Assembly: GCF_012933545.1 (NCBI RefSeq)
Contig: NZ_JAADJU010000014.1
Location: 62,001 to 126,000, forward strand
DNA: 64,000 bases
Direction: 5' to 3'
DNA from: Rouxiella aceris
GTDB lineage: Bacteria > Pseudomonadota > Gammaproteobacteria > Enterobacterales > Enterobacteriaceae
Shown: in pieces, positions 41,630-52,226 of the stretch
How positions within the stretch are numbered: position 1 is the first letter of the stretch
Layout: each line of letters starts with the position of its first letter
Position numbers and translations under genes: made by a program
The notes under the pieces: generated by a model
What the model was told of the DNA's origin: nothing
Databases searched by the model: none
The model's input: the letters and a program-made list of their open reading frames with translations, nothing else

Positions 41630-41659
41630 CAAAAAGACGCAGCATGCTGCGTCTTTTTG
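41630..41659. terminator. Bidirectional zapB/rraA terminator
   Basis: A perfect 30-bp palindrome, CAAAAAGACGCAGCA on the left and its reverse complement on the right, giving A and T runs on both sides. It serves both convergent genes. Confidence 0.95.
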
Positions 41660-41678
41660 TTATCTGCTACCCTGAGAT

Positions 41679-42164
41679 TTACTCGATATCGAGGGGATCT
41701 TCAGAGAGCACAATCCCGGTATTGTCGGCATAGAGATGATCGCCGGAGAAAAACGTTACGCCGCCAAAATTGACGCGAATATCGCTTTCACCAATACCTT
41801 CGCTGGTGGCACCGGCAGGAATGGCCGCCATAGCCTGGATACCAATATCCAGCTCAGCGAGATCATCGACCTGGCGCACGGCACCGTAAATCACAATACC
41901 TTCCCATTCGTTTTGCAATGCCAGCAGTGCCAGACCGGCATCAAGCAGCGCACGACGTACCGACCCCCCGCCGTCAATCAGAAGAATACGGCCACGACCG
42001 TTCTCTTCCAACAAATCATACAGTAAGCCATTATCTTCAAAGCATTTCACCGTGGTGATCTGCCCGCCAAATGAAGTACGTCCACCAAAGTTGGAGAACA
42101 GGGGTTCAACGACATTCACTTCTTCAAGATAGATGTCGCACAATTCTGAAGTATCGTATTTCAT
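41679..42164 (-). CDS. rraA: Ribonuclease E activity regulator RraA
   Basis: 161-residue trimeric protein that binds RNase E and inhibits RNA decay in E. coli; related to class II aldolases. Conserved [32 protein letters not shown] and [16 protein letters not shown]. The start is taken at [12 protein letters not shown]; 24 further in-frame upstream codons lie in the UTR. Downstream of menA. Confidence 0.97.
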   Translation of the reverse strand: MKYDTSELCDIYLEEVNVVEPLFSNFGGRTSFGGQITTVKCFEDNGLLYDLLEENGRGRILLIDGGGSVRRALLDAGLALLALQNEWEGIVIYGAVRQVDDLAELDIGIQAMAAIPAGATSEGIGESDIRVNFGGVTFFSGDHLYADNTGIVLSEDPLDIE

Positions 42165-42288
42165 AGGATTTTTATCTGGTGGCTCGCGGGAGCTTTCAGT
42201 ATATCCCTTTCTGGTTGATGTTGGCAAAATCATCAAATGTTAAGTTTTGATGACGACGATTTGAGCGGTCCGGATAAAAACTGTCCAG

Positions 42289-43206
42289 TCAGCTCAGTAT
42301 AAGTCCCACAGCAAACAGGACGTTAGTCAGCAGTGCAGCTTTGACCATCCCTTCAAGCAAGGGGCGCACGCCCTCAGGCGTCTTCGCAGTGATAACTTTG
42401 CGGGCATGACTGACCAGCATGGGCACGGCGAGGATAAACAGCCAGCCTTTCCAGCTATCAAGATAGAGCAGGGAAAAAACGGCCAGTGCGGCGAGTGCGG
42501 CCACCAATAACAGCAGGTGGTAGCCTCGTGCCTTATGCGGACCCAGGCGCACCGCCAGCGTGTTCTTGCCATGCTGGCGATCCGTTTCGATATCGCGCAG
42601 GTTATTAATATTGAGCACGGCCGCCGCCAGTAAACCGCAGGCGGTCGCCGGCAGCATAACCAGCAGGTCAAGCCGGCCAACCTGCAGATAGTAGGTCCCC
42701 CCGACGCTTATCCAGCCAAAGAAGATCAGCACCGACAGGTCGCCCAGCCCCATATAACCGTAAGGTCGTGTGCCAACGGTATAGGTAATGGCGGCGGCAA
42801 TGGAGAGTAATCCCAGCACTAAAAACACCAGTACATCACTGGGTTTCTGGCAGGCGACGGCAATCAATGCCAGGCCAGCCACCACGGCGGCCACAATGCA
42901 CAATTTGATGGCGCGTTTCATCTGCTGCTGAGTAATCAGCCCTTTTTGCATGCCACGCAGTGGACCCACGCGTTCTGGAGTATCACTGCCTTTTACGGCG
43001 TCGCCGTAATCATTGGCCAGGTTGGACAGGATTTGCAGCAAGCCCGCAGTAAGCAATGCCAACAGCGCCACTGACGGTTTCAGACTGCCTTGCAGACTGG
43101 CAACGGCCGACCCCATAAGAATTGAAGCAAAGGCCAGAGGCAGAGTGCGTAGTCTTAGACTTTCAAGCCATGCACTGGCCGGGCTGGTGCAGGTTATAGA
43201 GCTCAT
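42289..43206 (-). CDS. menA: 1,4-dihydroxy-2-naphthoate polyprenyltransferase
   Basis: UbiA-family membrane enzyme that attaches the octaprenyl tail in menaquinone synthesis. It has 305 residues from MSSITCTSPASAWLESLR with about eight or nine membrane segments. The two Asp-rich motifs are NLANDYGDAVKGSD and INNLRDIETDRQHGKN. The open frame extends 27 codons upstream through the hslU terminator, so that start is rejected. Confidence 0.97.
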   Translation of the reverse strand: MSSITCTSPASAWLESLRLRTLPLAFASILMGSAVASLQGSLKPSVALLALLTAGLLQILSNLANDYGDAVKGSDTPERVGPLRGMQKGLITQQQMKRAIKLCIVAAVVAGLALIAVACQKPSDVLVFLVLGLLSIAAAITYTVGTRPYGYMGLGDLSVLIFFGWISVGGTYYLQVGRLDLLVMLPATACGLLAAAVLNINNLRDIETDRQHGKNTLAVRLGPHKARGYHLLLLVAALAALAVFSLLYLDSWKGWLFILAVPMLVSHARKVITAKTPEGVRPLLEGMVKAALLTNVLFAVGLILS

Positions 43207-43254
43207 AATTGGCGTTATCCGCTGAAGGTACGTATCGGATGGGATCGGCAGCAT

Positions 43255-43282
43255 AAAAAAGGAGGCGTATGCCTCCTTTTTT
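43255..43282 (-). terminator. hslVU terminator
   Basis: AAAAAAGGAGGC-GTAT-GCCTCCTTTTTT, a perfect stem with A and T runs, 22 bases after the hslU stop on the minus strand. Confidence 0.93.
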
Positions 43283-43303
43283 ACCACCGAAGGTATAGAT
43301 AAA

Positions 43304-44635
43304 TTATAAGATGAAACGGCTCAGATCTTCATCAGCAACGAGTGCGTCCAGGTGGTCACGAACATAATCTGCATCAATGTTTATTGAAATACCGTTGCTT
43401 TCACTGGCGTCATAGGAGATATCTTCCATCAAACGCTCAAGAACGGTATGCAGACGACGAGCACCGATATTCTCGGTGGTTTCGTTAACCTGCCATGCTG
43501 CCTCGGCAATGCGACGAATACCATCCGGGGTAAAGGTCACGCTGACACCTTCGGTTTGCATCAGTGCCTGATATTGGTGAGTCAGAGAGGCACTGGGTTC
43601 CGTCAGAATGCGCTCAAAATCTTCGGTAGACAATGCCTGAAGTTCTACGCGGATCGGCAAACGCCCCTGAAGTTCCGGGATCAGATCGGATGGACTGGCG
43701 GTCTGGAATGCCCCGGAAGCAATAAACAGAATATGGTCGGTTTTTACCATACCGTGTTTGGTGGAGACGGTGCAGCCTTCCACCAGCGGCAGCAGGTCGC
43801 GCTGAACCCCTTCACGGGAGACGTCCGGACCGGAGCTTTGGCCACGCTTACAGATTTTATCGATCTCATCGATAAACACGATACCGTGCTGTTCTACGGC
43901 TTCGATGGCCTGTTCTTTCAGCTCTTCCGGATTAACCAGTTTGGCCGCTTCTTCTTCGACCAACAGTTTATAAGCTTCTTTGATTTTCAGCTTACGCGCT
44001 TTCTGTTTCTGACCGGCCATGTTCTGGAACATGGATTGCAGTTGATTGGTCATCTCTTCCATACCCGGTGGCGACATGATTTCCACGCCCATAGGTGCCG
44101 CTGCCAGATTGATTTCGATCTCTTTATCGTCCAACTGACCTTCGCGCAATTTTTTGCGGAAAGACTGACGTGCCGCAGAAGGCTCCTGTGTTTCATCCGG
44201 CTGGCCCCAGTTGTTTTTGGCCGGGGGGATCAGCACGTCAAGAATGCGGTCTTCGGCCATTTCTTCGGCACGGAAGCGATTCTTTTCGATTGACTGTTGG
44301 CGCACCATTTTAACGGCGGAGTCGGTCAGATCGCGGATGATTGAATCCACTTCTTTACCTACATAGCCCACTTCGGTGAACTTGGTCGCTTCGACCTTGA
44401 TAAAAGGAGCATTGGCCAGTTTTGCCAGACGACGGGCAATTTCGGTTTTACCGACACCGGTCGGGCCGATCATCAGAATGTTTTTGGGTGTCACTTCGTG
44501 ACGCAGCGCTTCATCAAGCTGCATCCGGCGCCAGCGGTTACGCAAGGCGATCGCCACAGCGCGCTTTGCTTTGTCCTGGCCAATGATGTAGCTGTCTAAC
44601 TCGCTGACAATCTCGCGTGGGGTCATTTCAGACAT
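43304..44635 (-). CDS. hslU: HslU ATPase subunit of HslVU protease
   Basis: AAA+ unfoldase (ClpY) that feeds substrates such as SulA to HslV. It has 443 residues. Walker A GPTGVGKT is at 57-64. The inserted I domain spans roughly 110-240 (including [13 protein letters not shown]). Walker B is [11 protein letters not shown] and the C-terminal tail DLSRFIL docks into HslV. It starts 12 bases after hslV. Confidence 0.98.
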   Translation of the reverse strand: MSEMTPREIVSELDSYIIGQDKAKRAVAIALRNRWRRMQLDEALRHEVTPKNILMIGPTGVGKTEIARRLAKLANAPFIKVEATKFTEVGYVGKEVDSIIRDLTDSAVKMVRQQSIEKNRFRAEEMAEDRILDVLIPPAKNNWGQPDETQEPSAARQSFRKKLREGQLDDKEIEINLAAAPMGVEIMSPPGMEEMTNQLQSMFQNMAGQKQKARKLKIKEAYKLLVEEEAAKLVNPEELKEQAIEAVEQHGIVFIDEIDKICKRGQSSGPDVSREGVQRDLLPLVEGCTVSTKHGMVKTDHILFIASGAFQTASPSDLIPELQGRLPIRVELQALSTEDFERILTEPSASLTHQYQALMQTEGVSVTFTPDGIRRIAEAAWQVNETTENIGARRLHTVLERLMEDISYDASESNGISINIDADYVRDHLDALVADEDLSRFIL

Positions 44636-44647
44636 ATTCTAAGATCC

Positions 44648-45184
44648 TTACGCTTTAGGATTGCAGGGCAATTCTAAGAAATTGAGGTTATGGTTAGTAT
44701 AAATACAGATATCAGCGGCGATATTCAGCGACTTCTCGGCAATTTCGCGGGCGCTTAACTCGGTATTTTCCAGCAGTGCGGTCGCTGCTGCCTGGGCGTA
44801 GGGACCGCCTGAACCTATGGCAATCAGGCCATTATCCTGACGGATAACATCGCCGTTACCGCTAATCAGGAGTGATTCGGTGTCATCGGCAACCACCAGC
44901 AGCGCTTCCAGACGGCGCAGCATACGGTCAGTTCGCCAGTCTTTGGCCAGCTCAACGGCCGCCTTGGTGAGATGACCCTGATGCATTTCCAGTTTGCGCT
45001 CAAACAGTTCAAACAGGGTAAACGCGTCAGCAGTACCGCCGGCAAAACCCGCGATCACTTTATCTTTATAAAAGGTACGCACTTTCAGGACGTTGCCTTT
45101 CATTACAGTATTGCCCATGGTGGCCTGGCCATCACCACCGACTACCACCTGGCCATTACGGCGTACACATACAATTGTTGTCAC
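44648..45184 (-). CDS. hslV: HslV peptidase subunit of HslVU protease
   Basis: Proteasome beta-like threonine peptidase (ClpQ). It has 178 residues with a GTG start (as in E. coli); removal of Met exposes the catalytic Thr of [23 protein letters not shown] and [17 protein letters not shown] are conserved. Heat-shock protein; a sigma32-like promoter and a 5' UTR hairpin are seen upstream. Confidence 0.98.
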   Translation of the reverse strand: MTTIVCVRRNGQVVVGGDGQATMGNTVMKGNVLKVRTFYKDKVIAGFAGGTADAFTLFELFERKLEMHQGHLTKAAVELAKDWRTDRMLRRLEALLVVADDTESLLISGNGDVIRQDNGLIAIGSGGPYAQAAATALLENTELSAREIAEKSLNIAADICIYTNHNLNFLELPCNPKA

Positions 45185-45218
45185 GAGCGGTTCCTCGTTG
45201 CAGACGGAAAAGATCCCG

Positions 45219-45257
45219 GCGCGTTAAGCTGGCCCTGATCAGGTCAGCTTAACGCGC
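45219..45257 (-). promoter_or_regulatory. Strong 5' UTR hairpin of hslVU
   Basis: GCGCGTTAAGCTG (45219-45231) pairs perfectly with CAGCTTAACGCGC (45245-45257), and the loop holds another palindrome CCTGATCAGG. It lies between the promoter and the hslV ribosome site. From memory, the E. coli hslVU (clpQY) leader has a stem-loop that supports mRNA stability and expression. It could also act as a T-less terminator for ftsN. Confidence 0.75.
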
Positions 45258-45274
45258 GAGGCATATTGTAAATA

Positions 45275-45304
45275 TAGATTGGGGAAGAATGTGGGTTTTC
45301 AACC
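45275..45304 (-). promoter_or_regulatory. Sigma32-like heat-shock promoter of hslVU
   Basis: On the minus strand GTTGAAA then, 12 bases later, CCCCAATCTA, close to the sigma32 consensus (CTTGAAA / CCCCATnT). The -35 element overlaps the end of ftsN, giving hslVU heat-shock control independent of ftsN. Confidence 0.75.
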
Positions 45305-46321
45305 CCCGACAGGGAGGGGAATACAGCCGGTAATGCCAGAATTTTTCAAACGCGACAGGGTGCCGTCAGCGCCCGCGCGGTTATTGTAGGGGCCGATCAC
45401 CACACGATTCCAGCCACCGCTGGTGGTGACGCGCCCTTCAAACCCTTCAAATGCCAGTTTGGCACGATAGGATTCGGCCTGATCGGTACCGTGGAATGAG
45501 CCACACTGCAGCAGGAAGCGCTGTGATTTTGGCTGATCTTTCGGTTTTTCTGCTTCTTTAGGCTTTTCGGCCGGTTTTTCGGCAATAACTGCCGGAGCCG
45601 CTGCCGGCGCTGCTTGTACGCTAGCCGGTTGCTGCGGTTTGATATGTTCCGGTTTCGCCTGGGTGATCATCGCCCTGGGTTGCGTGACAACAGGTTTCGG
45701 CTGAACGACCACCGGTTTGGGCTGGGTAACCACCGGCTTGCTCTGGGTGATTGTTGCCTGCGGTGCCACCTGCACTGGCCGCGGTCTTGGCTGTGTCGGG
45801 GTTGGCTGGGGTTGTGGTGCCCTCACCGGTTGTTGCATAAAGGTTGGCTGGCTACTTTGCTGTTTCGCCGCCTGTGTCCGTGAAACCTGCGTCGGATCGT
45901 TATAAGGCACTTCCGAGAGCTGGGTTGGCGTCTGACGCATATCGGCCTGCATCTGCTCAAGCAACTGACGCTGTTCTGGCGTGAGCTGTGTCTTGGATGA
46001 GACATCCCCGCCCGAAGTCGGCTCCGTTGGCGTTTGTACCCCCATCTGACGATTCTCAAGCTCTTTGATATAACGCCAACGTTCTGCCGGTTTGGGCGGC
46101 AAGCCATTGCCCGGGCGCGGGGCATGCGCAGGCAGGATCTGGGCCTCTTCGCTTTTGTTATGGGTGATAAAGTAGAGGCCGCCAATAAATACCACCACCA
46201 CGGCAACGGCAAACACCACCATGGTTTTGGGGATCATCGGGGAACTGCTTTTTTTACGGCTGGTACTTTTTTTCCGCCGTGCTCCTGAGCGTCCACGGCT
46301 CACATAGTCTTTTTGTGCCAC
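45299..46321 (-). CDS. ftsN: Cell division protein FtsN
   Basis: Bitopic divisome protein that triggers septal peptidoglycan synthesis. It has 340 residues with a GTG start. A basic cytoplasmic tail (GARRKKSTSRKKSS) precedes a membrane segment at 34-52. A long Pro/Gln-rich periplasmic linker contains tandem copies of a TQ-x-KPVV unit around 191-223. The C-terminal SPOR domain (about 265-337) binds denuded glycan and has two Cys (273 and 333) that may form the stabilising disulfide. It is 20 residues longer than E. coli FtsN because of the linker. Confidence 0.96.
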   Translation of the reverse strand: MAQKDYVSRGRSGARRKKSTSRKKSSSPMIPKTMVVFAVAVVVVFIGGLYFITHNKSEEAQILPAHAPRPGNGLPPKPAERWRYIKELENRQMGVQTPTEPTSGGDVSSKTQLTPEQRQLLEQMQADMRQTPTQLSEVPYNDPTQVSRTQAAKQQSSQPTFMQQPVRAPQPQPTPTQPRPRPVQVAPQATITQSKPVVTQPKPVVVQPKPVVTQPRAMITQAKPEHIKPQQPASVQAAPAAAPAVIAEKPAEKPKEAEKPKDQPKSQRFLLQCGSFHGTDQAESYRAKLAFEGFEGRVTTSGGWNRVVIGPYNNRAGADGTLSRLKNSGITGCIPLPVGG

Positions 46322-46387
46322 TATCGTTTCGCTGTGTCGTTATGTTTAAAGAAGTACGTCATTTTACAGGGTCCTGAAACGTCACTG

Positions 46388-47413
46388 TTATCTGGGCGCA
46401 GCGGTACTGCCGCGAATAATCAGTTCACTGTCGAGCAGTCGTGAACCGCTTTGCACCGAATGGCCGTTAAGCTGTTCCAGCAATAGTAACATGGCTTCTC
46501 TGCCAAGCTGGAATCGTGGTTGTGCCACTGTGGTTAACGGCGGGTCGTAAAACTGGCTGAGTTTGATATCGTCAAACCCAACAATAGACAAATCTTGCGG
46601 GATACGTAGCCCTAATTTTTTCGCCTGATACATGGCGCCAATGGCCATCATGTCGTTATGACAGAAAATGGCCGTCGGTGGTGTCGGCTGACTCATTAAT
46701 TTGGCCAGCGCCAGTGCCCCCGATTCATAGCTGAAGTCGCCGTTGGCGATATACTGGCTTTCAACGGTCAAGCCATTGCGGCGGATAGCCTGAATATAGC
46801 CTTGCAGCCGATATTGACATAGCGGCATCGCTTCCGGGCCGGTAATACAGGCAATGCGCTGATGGCCAAGCCCAAGCAGATAGTGCACGGCTTCATAGGC
46901 GGCGGTCAGGTTATCGATATGCACCGTCGGTAATTCCAGTTCCGGAGCAAATTCGTTGGCCATCACCATCGGCGGCAGATTGCGCTGCTCTTCTTTGCTG
47001 GCGTCAAACGGCAGATCGGAGCCGAGCAACAGCATGCCGTCAATTTGTTTGGTGATGATCAGATTGATAAAGGTTTTTTCTTGCTGATTCTGCTGCGCGC
47101 AGTCACCAATCAACACCAGATAGCCGTGTTCGGCGGCGGTACGCTCGATCCCCTGGATCACATCGGCAAAGAAGGGATCGCAGATATCCGGGATGATCAC
47201 CAAAATAGTGCGGGATTCATTGCGTTTGAGATTACGGGACAAAGAGTGCGGCGAGTAGCCCACGGCGATCACTGCCTGTTCAACCCGCTGGCGCGTGGGT
47301 GCTGAAACCTTTTCGGGATTCATCAGGGCTCTTGATACTGTCGCGGTAGAAACCCCCGCCTGTTCGGCGACATCTTTCATTGTGGCGCTAGTAATGACTC
47401 TATTCTGATCCAA
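46388..47413 (-). CDS. cytR: Transcriptional repressor CytR (LacI family)
   Basis: Cytidine-responsive anti-activator that works with CRP on nucleoside uptake and catabolism genes. It has 341 residues from a TTG start (LDQNRVITSATMKDVAEQAG), chosen for its AAGGAG site and match to the 341-residue E. coli protein; an ATG 14 codons upstream has no ribosome site. The helix-turn-helix is DVAEQAGVSTATVSRALMNP, followed by a periplasmic-binding-like effector domain. Confidence 0.95.
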   Translation of the reverse strand: MDQNRVITSATMKDVAEQAGVSTATVSRALMNPEKVSAPTRQRVEQAVIAVGYSPHSLSRNLKRNESRTILVIIPDICDPFFADVIQGIERTAAEHGYLVLIGDCAQQNQQEKTFINLIITKQIDGMLLLGSDLPFDASKEEQRNLPPMVMANEFAPELELPTVHIDNLTAAYEAVHYLLGLGHQRIACITGPEAMPLCQYRLQGYIQAIRRNGLTVESQYIANGDFSYESGALALAKLMSQPTPPTAIFCHNDMMAIGAMYQAKKLGLRIPQDLSIVGFDDIKLSQFYDPPLTTVAQPRFQLGREAMLLLLEQLNGHSVQSGSRLLDSELIIRGSTAAPR

Positions 47414-47632
47414 CGCATCTCTCCTTGCATTTGCATCAAACTGACACGACATCATGGATGTTTATTTTTATAGTGACTGCAGCATCCGTGCGTTTTTGCC
47501 TGCCAGCAGACTGCTCGCATAGCACATCACATTCTAAACAGAATGTGACTAGGATTAATTACCTAATTACGCAATAAATGTCACTTTTGTTGTTTTTTTG
47601 TACCTTATTCCAAAAAAAAGCCGTTCTTTGCG

Positions 47633-49840
<2,208 letters not shown>

Positions 49841-50033
49841 CTATAAAAAAATGACGAGATAGTGTACACTGTGTGGCTGGGATTGCATGAACATCATTGC
49901 GCGGCCAGTTTATATTCTGTATGATTTGCCGCCTTTGATACATTCCGTATCATCGAACTATTCATTAACACTACGTGTGGTGTCCGACGGAAACAGGGTT
50001 GGATAGCGACGCGGCCTAAAAGAGGTTTTTCCC

Positions 50034-50246
50034 ATGAAAAAAGGTATTCACCCTAATTACGTAGCTATTACTGCAACTTGTTCATGCGGTAATGTGATCA
50101 ATACTCACTCAACCGTGGGTCACAACCTGAACCTGGACGTGTGTGGCGAATGTCACCCGTTCTACACTGGTAAGCAACGTGAAGTCGCTACCGGTGGCCG
50201 CGTTGACCGCTTCAACAAGCGTTTCAGCGTTCCGAGCAGCAAATAA
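50034..50246 (+). CDS. rpmE: 50S ribosomal protein L31 (zinc-binding form)
   Basis: 70 residues. It carries the Cys ligands CSCG and [10 protein letters not shown] of the zinc-containing (C+) L31 paralogue, which acts as a zinc store displaced by YkgM-type L31 under zinc limitation. Convergent with metJ; the two share a bidirectional terminator. Confidence 0.98.
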   Translation: MKKGIHPNYVAITATCSCGNVINTHSTVGHNLNLDVCGECHPFYTGKQREVATGGRVDRFNKRFSVPSSK

Positions 50247-50262
50247 GTTTTTGCTCGAAAAC

Positions 50263-50289
50263 AAAAAAGGCGCCGGTGGCGCCTTTTTT
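50263..50289. terminator. Bidirectional rpmE/metJ terminator
   Basis: AAAAAAGGCGCC-GGT-GGCGCCTTTTTT between the convergent stops. Confidence 0.93.
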
Positions 50290-50308
50290 GTTGCCCTGAA
50301 TTTCTTCC

Positions 50309-50626
50309 TTAATATTCCCAGGTATCAGGATCCACACCCAGCTCGCGCATCAGGATTTTGGCCGCTTCCGGGATCTCATCGCTACGTTCTTTACGCAGGT
50401 CTTCGTCGTTCGGCAGGGGCTGGCCGGTAAAGGCATGCAGAAAAGCTTCACACAGCAGTTCACTGTTGGTGGCGTGACGCAGGTTGTTAACCTGACGACG
50501 CGTGCGCTCATCCGTCAAAATCTTCAGTACTTTTAGAGGAATCGAAACTGTAATCTTTTTAACTTGTTCGCTTTTTTTACCGTGTTCAGCGTAAGGGCTG
50601 ACATATTCGCCGTTCCACTCAGCCAT
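50309..50626 (-). CDS. metJ: Methionine repressor MetJ
   Basis: 105-residue ribbon-helix-helix repressor that uses S-adenosylmethionine as corepressor and binds tandem 8-bp met boxes. Starts [18 protein letters not shown]; the DNA-contacting strand is in [16 protein letters not shown]. Forty upstream in-frame codons are not part of the protein. Divergent from metB. Confidence 0.98.
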   Translation of the reverse strand: MAEWNGEYVSPYAEHGKKSEQVKKITVSIPLKVLKILTDERTRRQVNNLRHATNSELLCEAFLHAFTGQPLPNDEDLRKERSDEIPEAAKILMRELGVDPDTWEY

Positions 50627-50700
50627 GGGACACCTTAAATTTATCAAAAAAAATAATATTCTGAAAACCCGGGGAGTATGCCCGATTTCCGCAGTTCTCA

Positions 50701-50815
50701 CTACACCCGTCATACCGGAAGCCGGGTATCGACCCTTCGCTTTCACGTGGCAGGTGCGCTGGCTGTCCAGTCACTTATCGCAGTAAGTGCTCGGGTAATG
50801 GTTATCATCCTGGAC
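50701..50815 (-). repeat. ERIC-like intergenic repeat
   Basis: The plus strand reads CTACACCCGTCATAC, then after about 22 unrelated bases TTTCACGTGGCAGGTGCGCT, GGCTGTCCAGTCACTTA and a short stem CACTTA/TAAGTG. These match in order the reverse complement of the ERIC consensus as I recall it (TATACCCGTCATAC, TTCAAGTTGCAGGTGCGTTG, GCTG, CCAGTCACTTA). It is a diverged ERIC with an internal insertion and a missing GCTCGCTC segment. Confidence 0.72.
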
Positions 50816-50978
50816 GGACTGCTGTTTATCTTGTCAGCGGATACCGGTGGTAGGTTACTGCCAGGAGATATTTTTTCCAGGTTGGGCCAAATTCACCCCC
50901 TGTACCGGTACAATCCATCATACCGCTATAATTTTAGCGGGTATTATTGCATTGCTCAATCTATACGCAAAGAAGTTT

Positions 50979-51010
50979 AGATGTCCAGATGTATTGACGT
51001 CTATCTCTCG
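50979..51010 (+). promoter_or_regulatory. Tandem met boxes (MetJ operator) of metBL
   Basis: Adjacent 8-mers AGATGTCC, AGATGTAT, TGACGTCT and a weaker ATCTCTCG, compared with the AGACGTCT consensus. About 50 bases upstream of metB. Confidence 0.85.
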
Positions 51011-51062
51011 GGCGGTTAATCTTTAGCCCTTATCCTCTTTTATCCCGTCAGGGAGAAACACT

Positions 51063-52223
51063 ATGACGCTCAAACAAGGCACTATCGCGGTTAGCAGTGG
51101 ACTCAATATCGACCAACAATATGGCTGTGTTGTCCCGCCTATTACTCTCTCCAGCACCTATAATTTTGCCGACTTCAATCAACCGCGGGCGCATGACTAT
51201 TCCCGTCGCGGTAATCCTACGCGCGATATAGCCCAGCGCGCTTTGGCCGATCTTGAAGGCGGTGCCGGAGCGGTGTTAACCAGCAGCGGTATGTCTGCCA
51301 TTCATTTAGTGTGTACTGTGTTTCTTAAACCTGGCGATTTGCTGGTGGCTCCCCATGATTGCTACGGCGGCAGCTACCGTTTATTCGATAGCCTCAGCAA
51401 GCGTGGCGCTTACCGCGTGCTGTTTGTCGATCAGGGCAATCCCCAGGCACTGGCGGATGCGCTGGCGCAGCAACCGAAATTGGTGCTGATTGAAACACCG
51501 AGTAATCCTCTGCTGCGCGTGGTGGATATTCAGGCCATCTGCGAGGCGGCACATCAGGTTGGCGCGCTGACGGTGGTGGATAACACCTTCCTTAGCCCGG
51601 TATTGCAGCAGCCGCTGAAACTGGGGGCGGATCTGGTCGTGCATTCATGCACCAAATATCTCAATGGTCACTCTGACGTGGTGGCCGGCACCGTTATCTC
51701 CAAAACCGCCGAGCATGCCACCGAGCTTGCCTGGTGGGGCAATAATATTGGTGTAACCGGCGCGGCCTTCGACAGCTATTTATTGCTTCGCGGCCTGCGC
51801 ACCCTGGGTGTCCGGGTCAAACAGCAGCAACAAAATGCGCTGGCGATTGTCGACTATTTGCAAAAACAGCCGCTGGTGAAAAAACTCTACCATCCATCAT
51901 TGCCTGAGAATCAAGGCCACGATATTGCGCGGCGTCAGCAAAGCGGATTCGGCGCTATGGTAAGTTTTGAATTTGCGGGAGAAGAAGCAGCCTTGCGCCA
52001 CTTCCTCAAGGAATTAAAATTATTCACCCTGGCCGAATCATTGGGCGGCGTGGAAAGTCTGATTTCCCATACCGCGACCATGACGCACGCCGGAATGGCA
52101 CCGGAAGCGCGTAAAGCCGCGGGGATTTCCGACAGTCTGCTGCGCATTTCTGTCGGTCTTGAAGATAGCGAAGATTTAATTGCTGACCTGGAACAGGCTT
52201 TCCAGGCGGCGGCAAAGAGGTAA
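51063..52223 (+). CDS. metB: Cystathionine gamma-synthase
   Basis: PLP enzyme that joins O-succinylhomoserine and cysteine to cystathionine in methionine synthesis. It has 386 residues. The PLP lysine is K198 in VVHSCTKYLNGHSD; the YSRRGNPTRD segment contributes Tyr/Arg to the phosphate site of the neighbouring subunit. Start follows AGGGAG. metL begins 3 bases after its stop, giving a metBL operon under MetJ control. Confidence 0.98.
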   Translation: MTLKQGTIAVSSGLNIDQQYGCVVPPITLSSTYNFADFNQPRAHDYSRRGNPTRDIAQRALADLEGGAGAVLTSSGMSAIHLVCTVFLKPGDLLVAPHDCYGGSYRLFDSLSKRGAYRVLFVDQGNPQALADALAQQPKLVLIETPSNPLLRVVDIQAICEAAHQVGALTVVDNTFLSPVLQQPLKLGADLVVHSCTKYLNGHSDVVAGTVISKTAEHATELAWWGNNIGVTGAAFDSYLLLRGLRTLGVRVKQQQQNALAIVDYLQKQPLVKKLYHPSLPENQGHDIARRQQSGFGAMVSFEFAGEEAALRHFLKELKLFTLAESLGGVESLISHTATMTHAGMAPEARKAAGISDSLLRISVGLEDSEDLIADLEQAFQAAAKR

Positions 52224-52226
52224 GCA

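Larger units (their letters stand above)
50627..51062. other. metJ/metB divergent intergenic region
   Basis: 436 bases. It holds an ERIC-like repeat (50701-50815), a perfect TGTACCGGTACA palindrome, a TATAAT at 50927-50932 inside a CCGCTA/TAGCGG stem, and the met boxes (50979-51010). The repeat makes the gap clearly longer than the equivalent in E. coli as I recall it. Confidence 0.7.

Noticed and set aside
43207-43287. Longer N-terminus of MenA
   Set aside because: The extension would be translated from within the hslU terminator hairpin and does not resemble UbiA-family proteins.
45689-45760. Direct repeats as a possible CRISPR or mobile repeat
   Set aside because: They are in frame with ftsN and encode its Pro/Gln-rich linker.
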